A DNA stretch of 64,000 nt from Mercurialis annua (Eukaryota; Streptophyta; Magnoliopsida; Malpighiales; Euphorbiaceae): assembly GCF_937616625.2 (NCBI RefSeq), contig NC_065571.1:1490501-1554500 (forward strand), given 5' to 3'. The first letter of the stretch is position 1. Every line of letters begins with the position of its first letter. Made by a program: the position numbers and the translations under genes. Shown piece after piece: positions 12,154 through 23,640 of the stretch. The notes beneath the pieces were generated by a model. The model was not told where the DNA came from. It worked only from the letters and a program-made list of their open reading frames with translations, and made no database searches.

Positions 12154-13619
12154 GGGTGTGTTTGGATAAAGGTGGATTTGGATTTGAGCCAAATCCTCTG
12201 TTTGAATAGTAAAATTTGTTGGATTTGAATTTGAATCAAATTCAAGTTAATTTCAACACATACAAAATTAAGGATTTGAAATAACTCCAACAACCTATGG
12301 ATTTCAAATAATTTCATTATTTTTATTATATTAAAAATTAACCGATTGGATTAGTTCAGTCTAAAATCGACTATAACCCGATTCGAATAGAAACAAAAGT
12401 AAAAAATTTATTCGGCCATTATTTTTCCGAATTTGTTTTTTCAAAAAACATTTTTTGGAGGAAGAGTCTGTTTCTCCTTTTCCGAGATACCCGCTGTCGC
12501 TGTCCGACGGTACTTTTTTCGGACTTTTTTTTTCTGAAGGATCAGGCTCCTCCTCTTTCGAGGTACCACCCGCTGTCGCCGTCCAACAGAAAGTTTTCCG
12601 AATTATTTTAATCCGCATATTTTTTTCGAATTTTTATTTTCCAATTTTTTCCGGGTTTTTTTTCGATTTTTTCCAGAATTTTGTTCGACGGAATTTTTTT
12701 TCTAAAGGATTGGTTCCTCTTCCGAGGTAACAGCTGCCGGCATTCGACATAAATTTTTTTCTGACAATTTTTTTTCCGATTTTTTTAATCCGCATATTTT
12801 TTCCGAAATTTTTTTCCAGAGGAACAGACTCCTCTTTTGAGGTACCCGCTGCCGGCTGGAAAAAAAAATTTCGACAATTTTTTTGATGCATATTTGTTTG
12901 AAAAAAAAATTCAGAAACTTTTTATCCCGAAGGATTAGGCTCCTCTTTCGAGATACCCGCTGCAGCCGTCAGACACAAAAAAAATTTCGTCGGAGGACGA
13001 CGACAAATAACCCTGTAAAGGAGCAAGCTTTTTTTCTGTGAAATATTTTTTGGAAATTTTTTTTTGTATTTAAAAAATTATTTAGGCTAATTTAAAAAAA
13101 AAAATTATAAAAATTTATAAAAGTTAAAAAAAAATATTAAAAAAATTTTAAAAATTTTTAAAAAGAATTTAAAAATTGGAAAATATTAGTTTTGAAAAAT
13201 TACTTCTTTCAAAATTTCTGTTTGGTTTTATTAAAAAAATGAAAACAGAATTGCTCGGTTAAATGTGATTTTATAAAAAAAATTATTATAATAAACCAAA
13301 CTAAGAAAATTAACTGGTTCAATATTTTTTGAAAAAATATTACTTTCAAAGTTGACTCTCTTTTATTTTGAAAAAAAAAATTGGTTTGGTTATATGCAAA
13401 AAAATATACATTTTTGAATTATTATTTAAACAAATATAGTTTTTTTTAAATAAAAAATGTAAAGTTAATTATTAGTTAAATATTATATATATTAAGAGTT
13501 CAAAGTTTTTTGCTCATCCAAACAATAGATTTGAAATTCATGAATTTGAAATGTAGTATTTGAAATGTAAAATTTATAATTCAAATTTCAAACCCAAATC
13601 TATATATCCAAACACACTC
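12154..13619. mobile_element. PIF/Harbinger-like non-autonomous element, 1.47 kb
   Basis: Terminal inverted repeats are GGGTGTGTTTGGATA at the left and GAGTGTGTTTGGATA read from the right. The trinucleotide TAA lies directly outside both ends (12151-12153 and 13620-13622), as expected for the 3-bp duplications of PIF/Harbinger or Tourist-like elements. Subterminal sequence on both sides is rich in GATTTGGATTTGA-like words. No transposase frame is seen; the interior is AT-rich with a degenerate tandem repeat block. Confidence 0.7.
12440..13005. repeat. Degenerate tandem repeats inside the Harbinger-like element
   Basis: About five imperfect units of roughly 100-130 bases. Each carries a CTCCTCTTTCGAGGTACC-like box, then GCTGTCGCCGTC or GCTGCCGGC, then TTTTTTTCCGAATTTTTT stretches and ATCCGCATATTTTTTC. 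Open frames crossing this block are repeat artefacts and should not be annotated as genes. Confidence 0.65.
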
Positions 13620-13699
13620 TAATAGTCAATGGACAAATTAGAATTTACTAATTTCTTTATCTATAAATGGAACAAGCAATCTTTTTGTATTTGTTTTTT

Positions 13700-14090
13700 G
13701 GCTTAATTACTTAAAAAACCTCCACCTTATAACATTTTTTCGTTTATACCATGACCTAAGAAAAAGTTCATTTGTACCCTTTTTTTGATTTTTTGTTTTC
13801 AACTCTACCCTAAAGCACTAAATTGAACCCTTTTTATCTAGAAAAAGCTTAAAATAATCCTTCATTTTTTAACTTATTTGTATTTTTTCAAATAGAAAAA
13901 AGATGATATAACCCTTCTATTTAATTATTTTTAATATTTTCATCTTATATTTAATTAAATTGTCAAAAATAAAATTTTGGGATACAATTGAAAACGAAAA
14001 ATTTAAAAAAGGGTACAAATGAACTTTTTCCTAAGTCAGGATATAAACGAAAAATTGTTTTAAGGTGGGTTTTTTTTAAGTAATTAGGCC
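13700..14090. mobile_element. MITE, 391 bp, with 9-bp target duplication
   Basis: Inverted termini GGCTTAATTACTTAAAAAA (left) and GGCCTAATTACTTAAAAAA (from the right) extend with high similarity for about 85 bases, including AAAAGTTCATTTGTACCC. The repeat TTGTTTTTT flanks it at 13691-13699 and 14091-14099. A 9-bp duplication suggests a Mutator-type MITE, although the low-complexity duplication makes this less certain. Confidence 0.75.
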
Positions 14091-15485
14091 TTGTTTTTTT
14101 AAATTATATTTTTCTTTTGCATATAAATAATTCTATTTTGGTTTAGATTTCAAAAAGAACAAAATGTTTTTATGTGTCCTTTTTACAAGGCAAAAGAAGG
14201 GCTTATTTTCACCCACAATCTTTAACTTTATTATTCTCTTTTGTTTCTCCATTAAAATTTCATCCCGCGACAATATCATCAACATTTCAATAATTTAATG
14301 AAAGGAAAAAAATATTAAATAATTCAAACTTCATAAAAAATAATTTATTTTAAAAAAACTTAATACTAATTAGTAATTGTAATCTAACTATATTTATCTC
14401 ATTTAAAATTTAATTATTTTTAGAGATAAAATAATATTTTTTTGTGATAAATTTATTTATTTGAATAATAATTATTATTAGAGTATGCAAAAGATTATTT
14501 TAATTATTTATCATAAATTGTTTTTATTTTTATAGATTATTCAAATAATAGGGTGTATTAAATACGTAGTTTAAAGAAATTGTAAAACATATATAGTAAA
14601 AAGAGACATTCCAAAATCGCAAATAAGTGAAATCGTGAGTTGAAACCGTACTCATGTACGTTCCATTAAATTTAAAATTACTGTTTTACCACCCATAAAA
14701 GATCTACCGATTCGAATATTAAATGTGTATTTTAAATTATTATTATTTATTAGAATATTTAAAAGATTATTTAACTAGTTATTGTAAATTGTTTTTTAAA
14801 TTATTCAAATAACGGGAGAGTATTAAATACGTATTTTAAATAAATTGTGAAACATCAATAGTAGAAAGAGACATTCCCAATCCGCAAGTAAGTGAAACGC
14901 GAGCTGAAAACATACTCATGCATGCCGCCATTTAAAATTTAAAGTTAGAGTTTTGCTTCCCATGAAAGAGCTATCGTCTTGAGTGAGAATTAATCTAAAT
15001 ATGAAATGTTTAAAGGTGTCGTCTCAAGACGTATCCTGCTATGTATAACACCTCGTATATCATGTGCTAATTTTTTTTTAAAGAGACAGCATTTTTCAAA
15101 AATAATAAAATGGAAACTTTAAGGAGCCAATAGAAATTGTATAAAAGTTGATGTGATTAAATAAGATAATTTATCTTTGTGCGTGGTACTTGTGTCCATA
15201 TGTTCAATGAGCCACTAGGGGTGGATAACAATTAATAGTTAATACAATTTGTAAATTTAGGTGTCTGAAAGTTTCTTTTTAAGTTTAGGTGGTTGAAATG
15301 TTTTATTTTAGAAGTTCAGGGGGGCAAAAGATAAATTATACTCTACAAATTTAAAAGAAAAAGTATCACAAATTGGGGATATTTCAATTTTCAACCAATT
15401 TATCTACAGAAATCAACCACAAATCTCTGGTTTGATCCAATCAAACTATTCAAAGCGAGCTACGTAACGGACAACAGCTTGAGAA
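14091..15485. other. Intergenic with diverged tandem duplication; HSBP promoter side
   Basis: 14471-14730 and 14739-14985 are two diverged direct copies (period about 265). Shared words include GGAGAGTATTAAATACGTA versus GGGTGTATTAAATACGTA, AAGAGACATTCC, and CATGTACG versus CATGCATG. The remainder is AT-rich. The last 150 bases before 15486 are the presumed promoter and 5' UTR of HSBP. Confidence 0.5.
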
Positions 15486-17104
15486 ATGGTAAATATGATT
15501 TACATTATTATCGAGCAATTTTTTGACGTTCATGAATTAGGGTTTGACTTACAGAAATGAAAATTACATTTAAATTTATTTTGTTAATCTGATTGCTTTA
15601 ATCTGAAGGTACTCTATTACTATTTTGTAGCTTACTGATAATAGAATTGTATATTAGAAGCTAATTACATGCGGTTAATCTGTGAAATTTGGAGTTACAT
15701 TGTAAATTAGGAGCTAATCTGAAGGTTTTGTATTAGTATTTTGATATTGGAGTATTAGGGTTGCAATATTGTCTGAGAGTTTTGATTGTGAAGGAAATGT
15801 GATTACGTTACATTCCGATAAACTCATACCAGTACCACAAACACCGGTGTTTTAGAAAATACGAGTATCGGTAATTATTTTTACTATGTATTAGAAGCTG
15901 TTTGTTTGTGTTGTTTTATTTCATTATTATGACGATCTCTTGCAATATGTTGGAACTTTCAATTTTTTTGTCAATTTATTATGTCGTGTTTATTATGGGT
16001 TAGTACTTTTTGTAACAGCCTATGGTGAAAAATCTAATTGATTACATTATCTGGCTTCTGGCAGGATGGGCATGATGCTGAAGATCCGAAGCAGAGTACT
16101 GCTGATATGACTGTTTTTGTGAGTTCTTGAACATTTGATGATATTTTGTTAATCCATGTAGTTAAGCTTGAATATTTAGACTATCTCCAATTAAGTGGTG
16201 TTCGATTCAACTTGATATAGTTAGATCAAAGTATGTTGTGCATATGCTTAAAATGGACTGACTGGCTATAATATGGGACATAATTGTTCATTTTTTGCGT
16301 TTGAGCTTTGTCTTATGTTTCCCTGTTTTGGATTCTATTGTTTTTCAAGAAAGCTCGTGCCAGCGCCACACCTGTTTGCTGCAAATGATCAATGCCTCGT
16401 TCGAATGATCAGATGCTAAATGTTGCTGATTTTTTGCTTTGTTTTCTGCAGGTGCAAAATTTACTCCAGCAGATGGTAAGTTACGTTTAAATACATCTAT
16501 GAGAGTTAATGTCCAGCTTTCTATAGATTCACACGAGTTGGTTTTTGTTGCAATTTGCAGCAATCGAGGTTCCAGACAATGTCAGATTCCATCATTACAA
16601 AGAATATCCTTTTCTTGATATATTTTGTTAATTGCAAATTCCGATATTCGAGTAAATGGTATTTCTTCCATTACTGTCCGGAGCATGTTCTCGTTTTGTT
16701 TTCATGGTATTTTATAAAGAGTCCATTTGGATTTGGTCATTACAGCATGTAGTCTATTTGGGTCATGTGCATCCCCTGTTAAACATCAGTAAAATGATAT
16801 AGTTGTCAAATTTTAAGGTTTTTATGCCAGGTATGACGTGAATACGCGAGGTTCGAAATGTGCGATTCAAATAGTTTGTTATGCCATACTAGATTTACAG
16901 TCTTGATTTATTGCCTAATTCGTAGTCTTACGGACATATCTGAATCTTGGTTTCTTTGACTCGATCACACTCGATGAAATGGGCAACAGGATAGATGAGT
17001 TGGAGCAGAGCATTAACGATCTAAGAACTGAAATAGGAGTAGAGAGCTCTCCATCTCCTTCAGCTCCTCTGAAGGCGAAAGACGACACCAAATCAGAGGA
17101 ATGA
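15486..17104 (+). CDS. HSBP: Heat shock factor-binding protein (HSBP)
   Basis: Small coiled-coil negative regulator that binds the trimerisation domain of heat shock factors and damps the heat response. Five coding exons: 15486-15488 (only the ATG), 16065-16118, 16452-16475, 16561-16603 and 16971-17104; the sum is 85 codons plus TGA. The product starts MDGHDAEDPKQSTADMTVF and continues VQNLLQQMQSRFQTMSDSII, then TKIDEMGNRIDELEQSINDL with heptad leucine/isoleucine/methionine spacing. The tail is acidic and serine/proline rich (SSPSPSAP...DDTKSEE). The first four introns differ in kind: the first follows the initiator codon exactly. The last (16604-16970) has no GT or AG and matches U12-type AT-AC consensus: donor ATATCCTTTT, branch-like TTTCTTTGAC ending at 16960, acceptor CAC. 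The frame and the family sequence TKIDEMG are restored only by this AT-AC excision. Confidence 0.95.
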
Positions 17105-18645
17105 TTCACCAAATTTACATAACAAATTGTAGGTCTTCTACAATGAAATTTATTTGCGTGCTTTTCCTGATTTGAATGTAAAACCAGTACATAATATTTC
17201 AAAATTATGTGTTTTCAACAGACATGTATTTATGGTCTTTTTTTTTTATCAATGTATTTGTGGTCTCACATTTTGATATCTTCACTGCACAGTGCATGAA
17301 TAATATGGTATGGTATACGAGGTTGTTAATTGTTGGCCACTTCCAATTTTATTTTTGGAAAAAATGATTTCTGACATCATAATGGTTCAGGTATCAGCAT
17401 GCCGCCACTATCACCGCCTCAGAAATTTAAAAATATTAGAAAAAAGATAGATTCTAACAGGTCCTCATGGGTCCATCCAGACCAGGTGTGCAATTTAAAT
17501 AGATTAAAAATATAGCCGTTAAACATGATGGAAGAGTTGTGAGGTGGATTATGAATATAGAGATGCTGGTTATTAGGGGATATGTAAACGTGAAATCAAA
17601 TCGAATTTGGTTCCAATCGATATTATAAAAAACAATTATTATTCGGTTTGATATGATTTGAATATAAAATTATTTAGTAAAGTTTTAGTGTAAACTGAAC
17701 TAAAAAAGACCAACCGTACGAATTAGTTTTATTCGATTGAATTTGAAAAAATAAAATAGTTGCTTTGAACCAAATGCTTGTGAAATTTGCTGTTAGCTGT
17801 TAGATCACATCCACTCAAAATTTGTATGTCTGTTGGGTTGCCATCATATGGTTGACGGACGAGGATGGGGACGGGGGATCCTCAAATAAACCAACAAAAT
17901 TGGTTGAACTGGAGCCAGCCAAGCAAAACCTATCAATCACTAATTTAAATCTAATCTTTTCCTACAGCTCATAAAGTGCTTGTTTTTCCAAATATCTTTA
18001 CATCTTTCCCATTTCTTTCCTTTTCCTTGCATTCACATTTAGAAACCGAGTAAGTCGTAAATCATCCGTAAATATAACTAATTATGTACTATACATTATA
18101 ATTCGTTATGTACACGAATGACGTGGTGAATTGAGTCTGCGGATATCTTCCCCAAGTTAAGGTTTCATCTTATTATGGAAACAAATTATAGAGCAAAAAT
18201 GCAAAACGGCTCAGAAAATTGGCAATACTCATCATCTATAGAATTATTGATATATGAGACCCATTTGATATTTTGCCAAATAAAATAAACCCCACAAAAT
18301 CAATAAATATGCACCTCACAATTTTCACCACAAAATATATGAACTGTAAAGACATTTAACCATTTCATCAAAAAAATAGTAATAAAAAATTAACCAACAT
18401 TACTAATAATTTGCTATGTAGCACCTCAAATTACATAATAATAATAATAATAATCCTATATTTTTTTGCCCCAATTTTTTTATTTGATTCAACACACTCA
18501 TATAAAATATGTGTACACATACATAATTAACATAACAATCATATCATATAACAATAATAATAATAATAAACCATATAAACACCCCAAAAATAATAAAAGA
18601 AGGGTAAAAAAATTATACAACTCAAAATTTAAATTTAAATTTAAA
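17105..18645. other. Intergenic between convergent HSBP and RALF genes
   Basis: Contains the HSBP 3' UTR (to roughly 17300) and the RALF 3' UTR on the right. 18438-18452 and 18552-18569 are TAA microsatellites; 18629-18646 is an (ATTTAA)n run. 17580-17760 is rich in TTCGGTTTGAT-like words, probably MITE debris without clear ends. No gene seen. Confidence 0.45.
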
Positions 18646-19011
18646 TCAATTTCTGCAGCGAGTAATCCGATTGCAACCTCGAGAGTAAGGATTAGCTTGA
18701 GCTCCCGGTCGGCAATTATAGTACGACGCGCCGCGTCTAGAGCACGGCACAGTGTTCCTCCTCAGCGCCCCGTAGCTGATATACCTGTTCGTTGCTAAAA
18801 TGCGCCGGCTGATCTCACTGTCCATCGCGAACTCCGTCTCGAAATCTTCATCGCTTCCGCCGGACATTAAACACTCGGCGATTGATCCGCTGCAACCGCC
18901 CGATTTCATCGGAAGGAAATCGACGGGAGATTTTGTGGAGGATGAAATGGCCACGTGTATGGCTAAGATTGCGCAAATGAGAAGAACACTATGAGAATTT
19001 GAAGTTCTCAT
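18646..19011 (-). CDS. RALFL33: RALF signalling peptide precursor
   Basis: Secreted rapid-alkalinisation-factor preprohormone of 121 residues, a ligand of FERONIA-type CrRLK1L receptor kinases that controls cell expansion and cell-wall sensing (family knowledge). Seen: an N-terminal signal peptide of about 25 residues with core VLLICAILAIHVAI; an acidic propeptide with two cysteines (GGCSGSIAEC); the dibasic subtilase site RRIL at 69-72; and the mature peptide with the receptor-binding YISY at 77-80 and four conserved cysteines at 90, 100, 113 and 119, ending CNRITRCRN. Intronless, as is usual for RALFs. It lies tail-to-tail with HSBP. The RALF33/RALF1-like class fits the mature sequence and the neighbouring HSBP; the exact orthologue is an inference. 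Confidence 0.94.
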   Translation of the reverse strand: MRTSNSHSVLLICAILAIHVAISSSTKSPVDFLPMKSGGCSGSIAECLMSGGSDEDFETEFAMDSEISRRILATNRYISYGALRRNTVPCSRRGASYYNCRPGAQANPYSRGCNRITRCRN

Positions 19012-19091
19012 TCTTTGATATTTGTTTCTCTCTCTAGAGTTTGTTGTCTCTCTCTCTAAACTGAAGAAGGAAACTTAGGAGTAGTATTTGA

Positions 19092-19100
19092 GAATATAAA
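19092..19100 (-). promoter_or_regulatory. Candidate TATA box of the RALF gene
   Basis: Minus-strand TTTATATTC lies about 80 bases before the RALF ATG, followed by a CT-rich leader (CTCTCTCT runs at 19027-19057 read on the plus strand). Spacing is reasonable for a TATA box and a short 5' UTR. AT-rich context makes chance occurrence possible. Confidence 0.35.
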
Positions 19101-21233
19101 GTGACGGTTGATATGAAAATGCCAGTAGTTAGGTATGTAATTACGATGATTGCCACTAAAGCTATAGTCTAGAAAAACTTTATTCTTTTGAAATAAATAA
19201 AACATCTTTACTTGAAGTTGAAAGAGATAAATAATAAAACACAAATATAAATATAAATATTTAACTGCAAAAAATATTCCATTTTTTATTAATATTTTCC
19301 AATAAATATGGGTATTTATAATACGCGCTACTATAATGAATTAAAGCACATATAATAATTAATTATTTGTGTCTATAATTTAAAAAATAAAAAAAATATC
19401 GTCTATCAGTTTTCGATGGATGTTAATACTCTTTTCATTTTAATTGATATACAATTTAAGATAAAAAAAATATAAAGATTATTTTATATTCCTAAAATAA
19501 GTTAATTTACGAATAAATGTCACATTTATCTTTATTTAGTGTACTAATTCCTTTTTATCTTGTAATATTTTAATTTTTATTCTAGTGTATAATATTATAA
19601 TTAATGATTATTTAATAATAAATAACTATTTATAATTTAAATAATAATAATAGTATTTCCAATCAATTAAATTATGACAGAGTCGAGTTAATTATGAATT
19701 TAAATTTAATTATGGAGTCGGAAAAGAAGAAAACTATTATGGAGTCGGAAAAGAAGAAAACTAAGTCATTAAAAAAATTTCCATTACTTAAAATGTAAGA
19801 AATTGTAAAAAAATATGGATATCCACAAATCATTCTCTTTGACTTTAGGTTTAAAATTGTCCATTCTTTTCGAAAATTAAAATCATTACCTTGATAATCT
19901 CTAATTTAATTTACATTTGTTATATACAAGGCTATACTTAGTGGCAGCCAAATGGAAGATTAATGGTGAGGGTTTGTTTTATATTATAAACCTTTTCTTT
20001 GTGTAGCATCAAAATCATGGAATGGGAGAATAAAGGTTGTGTGAATGCATCTAGTTTTATCTATGTGACACCTTAGATGTTCTTGCAATCATGTTCAATG
20101 AGAAACGTCAAGAATTGGTGACATTTTATAGTATTCATTTTAAGCGTATTTTGTGCCTTGATTGGATTGTTGACGATGATTAGGTAAATGAGGTCAAAGT
20201 TTGATCTATTAATATTTTTATTAACAATTAAAGAAAAAGGTCATCAACAAGGTATAACTAAACGATATACGCGTTAGACATCATTCTAGTAAGACCGTGC
20301 GGTGTACTTTTTTCTATGTAGCGCTCACAATTAAAGAAATACTGATAATAATTTTGTTGATTTTTTGGACATCGTAATTCTATTTAAGATTGTTGTTTAA
20401 TGTTAAAGAAGAGTTCTAAAAGTATTTTTAGTTATTGAATGAATGTGTGTTTATATTTATTATTATACTATATAATGTTTTTTATTTTTCAAATTATTAA
20501 AAAACATAACAAAAATTATAATTAAAGTTTACATACTGAAATCTACTAAAATTATTGAAATGATATCAAAATACATTAAAGTCGGATTTAAATCTATTGT
20601 AAATATACTGAACAATATGAGAAGCACAAAACTGACCACTGACCACCCCTCCACCGACGATCGCTGGCGGAAACCGTCGGCCACATCAACTGGAGGTCCC
20701 TCATCGTCGACTAGAACTCCCTCATAATCGGCCACCATCCCTACCAACGGAAACCGCCAGTGATCTTCGGTTATCGGCAACCCGTCACTACTGGCTTAAA
20801 AACTAAACCCTATGCGCAAAATTATAAACACTTTTTTTTAAATGCCAACTTCTTCAAAAGATACTGAATGAAAAGATTTAAGAATGTTAACATTTTTTAA
20901 AAGATTAGTGTTTATGATTGTTTGCAATTTTTTTTATTTTCTCAATATTTAGATACCGAAAACTATTGAAATTAGCCCACATCATCAAAATTGGCCCATT
21001 TATACCACTTTAGAACCCTAGTTCTATCTTTTTGGACCCTGAAATTCCACTTACCCATACCACCAAAATTGGCCCAAAGAAAGCAAAATGTATTAGCACG
21101 CAACGACGCCGTTTTTCTTTCTGAAATGTCATTAATGGCGATCAAGAGTTTCACGGCAGAAGTCCTCCATTCCAGTCAATAGCCACCATTAAAGAAGAAG
21201 CAAAGCATTTCTCAGAGAAAAATAATAATAATA
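19101..21233. other. Intergenic spacer
   Basis: AT-rich, with a short direct repeat of GAGTCGGAAAAGAAGAAAACTA at 19711-19760 as two copies 30 bases apart. 20630-20800 is a GC-richer island with ACCGTCGGCCAC-like words and no convincing reading frame. The last 60 bases are the 5' UTR of the AlaX-like gene, with an AATAATAATAATAATGG leader next to its ATG. Confidence 0.4.
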
Positions 21234-21799
21234 ATGGATTCAGTTCTCACTAAAACAAAACTCCAGTACTATGATGACATGTGGAAACTTGAATCACAAG
21301 CCACCATTATTTCCTTCTCCAAGGTCTGCAATAGTGCAATCCAATTTCTTGTTCATCATTTCATTTTTTTAACCAACTTTTAATTTTCCTCTGTTTCAAA
21401 TTCCACAGGAAGAAGATGGTAGGCTTGCTTTAATATTAGACTCCGCCATTTTTCACCCTCAAGGCGGAGGCCAACCGGCAGACACTGGTTTCATCACAAC
21501 TCCCGCTAGTTCTAATGATTTCAAACTGAAATTCTTAGTGCAAGATGTTCGGTCCAAGGCTGGAATTGCAAGTTATCTTTTTTTTTTCTCTTGGTATTTT
21601 TTAATTTTCTTTCTCGGTTTAATGTTTTTTTTTCATCTAACTGTTGATTATGTTTTTGTTTTTTTTTTTAGGTTTATCATTATGGAGCTGTGGAGGAGGA
21701 TTTCGGTGGCGATTTGATTGGACAAGAAGTGGTTTTGTATGTTGATGAGTCCAGGAGGAAGCTTAATTCCAGGTGTGTTTAATGTTGTTTGTTGTTTAA

Positions 21800-21950
21800 G
21801 AATAGGCTCGGAAAAACGGGACACTTGGACACTGAGAAATAATGCTATTTTAAGGTTTGCTATGTTAAAAGTGAAGTTTTGCGTCCGAAATGTTAAGTTT
21901 CTACGACATTTTCGAAACGGGAAATGTTGATTGAATGAAGTATTTGTGAT
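21800..21950 (+). mobile_element. Copy of a short dispersed hAT-like MITE in AlaX intron 3
   Basis: About 150 bases similar to the element at 36500-36671: shared words ACGGGACACTTG, GCGTCCGA, and ATTGATTGAATGAAGT versus TTGATTGAATGAAGT at the 3' side. Ends are not clean, so boundaries are approximate. Confidence 0.55.
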
Positions 21951-23349
21951 GTTGTATTATTGAATAAAATGTAATTCGTGTTATTCCTAAATCCTATATG
22001 ATTCTTTCAACTTTCGAGCTGTGTAATCTTTGATGCTAGTATGGTAAAATCTGATTGAATATATTTGACAACTCTAGCAAGGCGCTATCAAAGCTCTTGC
22101 AAAATCATATGATTGATTTCTAGCAAAAATTTCTATCGTTTTGTTTTAAGTTGAAAGAATGGAATTATAGAAGCTGCGCAACAATGCTAAAAATTGACTT
22201 AAATTGAAATTATTGCTTGTTTCAAACAAGGTTACATTCAGAGCTAGATCTGATTTTGAGTACTAATCGTCTAAATTGGCTTAGTGTTTTTAGTTATTTA
22301 CTGACTTTTTCTCGGACAAAATCCAGGTTGCATTCTGCTGGGCATTTATTAGATGGTTGTTTGCACTTTGCAGACTGTGGGATTAGGACATCTTGAACCA
22401 GGAAAAGGCCATCATTTTCCTGATGGGTACATTTTAACTTAACCCTCCTTACTTATTGCATGCGTTTTGCTGTCTAATAATTCGTGTTCTTTCAGTTTAT
22501 TTTTTCTAATTATGCAATAGAAATTCATAAACATTTTCAATAAGCATCGTGCTCTTACATAGGAATTTTTCAATTTTGTTGGTTTTGTAGATCATGAAAG
22601 TGTTTTGACATGATTTATTTTAGGTCCTTAAATGAGTATTTGAATTTCATTTACTCCGTATCTGTCGCTTTCTTTTCTTGCGGAGTAATGTAGATGTAAA
22701 CGTCCTTCTACAAAACTCTTGATGAGGTTCATGGATTCATTTTTGCAGGCCGTTTGTTGAATATAAAGGCACAATTCCTCAAAATGAATTGCAAAGCAAG
22801 CAGAAAGAAATAGAGGCAGAAGCTAATGATTTGATTTCTAAAGGCGGCAAAGTATGTCTTCTTTTTTGTGAATTTTTACTGCCCTTGTTCTTTTCTTGCT
22901 AAAAGTCGTTTCTTTATATAATACAGGTTTCAGCTGCTATATTGTCATATGAAGAAGCTTCCAAAATATGCGGTGGTTCTCTTCCTGATTATATTCCTAA
23001 GGTTTGGATTTCAATGTTTATCGCGCAAAAGTTAGAACTTTCTGATTTTTTCTATGTCGAACTGCGCCTTTATATAACTATAAGAATCACCTATAGTGAC
23101 TTCAAAGTTCAAACATTGGTTTTAACTGCCAACAGCTCAATCTTTTCTAAATGCGCATTTGGTTCTCGGTATGCAGACTGATTACTAACTGTATAACTGT
23201 ATCTAACACCAAGGACCCGTTTGAATGAATTTACAAACTTTGTTTTGTAGATAGTCATACTTATGGTACAAATGAGTATTAATAACTACAATCAAGAACA
23301 AGTCAACAAACAAATACATCATTATGTCTTAATTCACATTTCGGTTCCT

Positions 23350-23640
23350 GCTTTAGGTTGGGCGTATACCTGTTCGCACTTGGCTAGGGCGGATTCCAAG
23401 GGGGGGCTTACTGTACTTGACTCTTTTAAATGCAAATCTAAGTTTGGGCAGGCTCGGTTCAGATCTAATATTTATTATTCAAACTCGGTCCATATATTAG
23501 ATATATACGCGCTCAGGCTGATATTTATCGGATCTACATAAAAATTGAATCAAAAATAAAAATCCCAACCCGCACGTAAAGAAACAAATCTAGTAGGGGC
23601 TCGGGTGGGTACCCAGCCCAATGAGCAGCTCTAGGTTGGC
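23350..23640. mobile_element. Transposon fragment in AlaX intron 6
   Basis: GC-richer insert-like stretch with GGGGCTCGGGTGGGTACCC and AGCCCAATGAGCAGCTCTA at the right end. This resembles the TAGAGCTGCTCAATGGG-type end of plant hAT MITEs. The left end near TTTAGGTTGGGCG is not clearly a matching inverted repeat and no target duplication is obvious. Confidence 0.35.

Noticed and set aside
12361..12891. Several 85-91 codon frames on both strands
   Set aside because: They lie in the degenerate tandem repeats of a transposon and have no protein resemblance.
18466..18994. Plus-strand open frames over the RALF gene
   Set aside because: Antisense shadows of the RALF coding region and low-complexity flank.
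22327..22373. A 19-base micro-intron (GGTTGTTTGCACTTTGCAG) rescuing the AlaX frame
   Set aside because: Far below the minimum length of plant introns, and its removal does not restore the expected frame.
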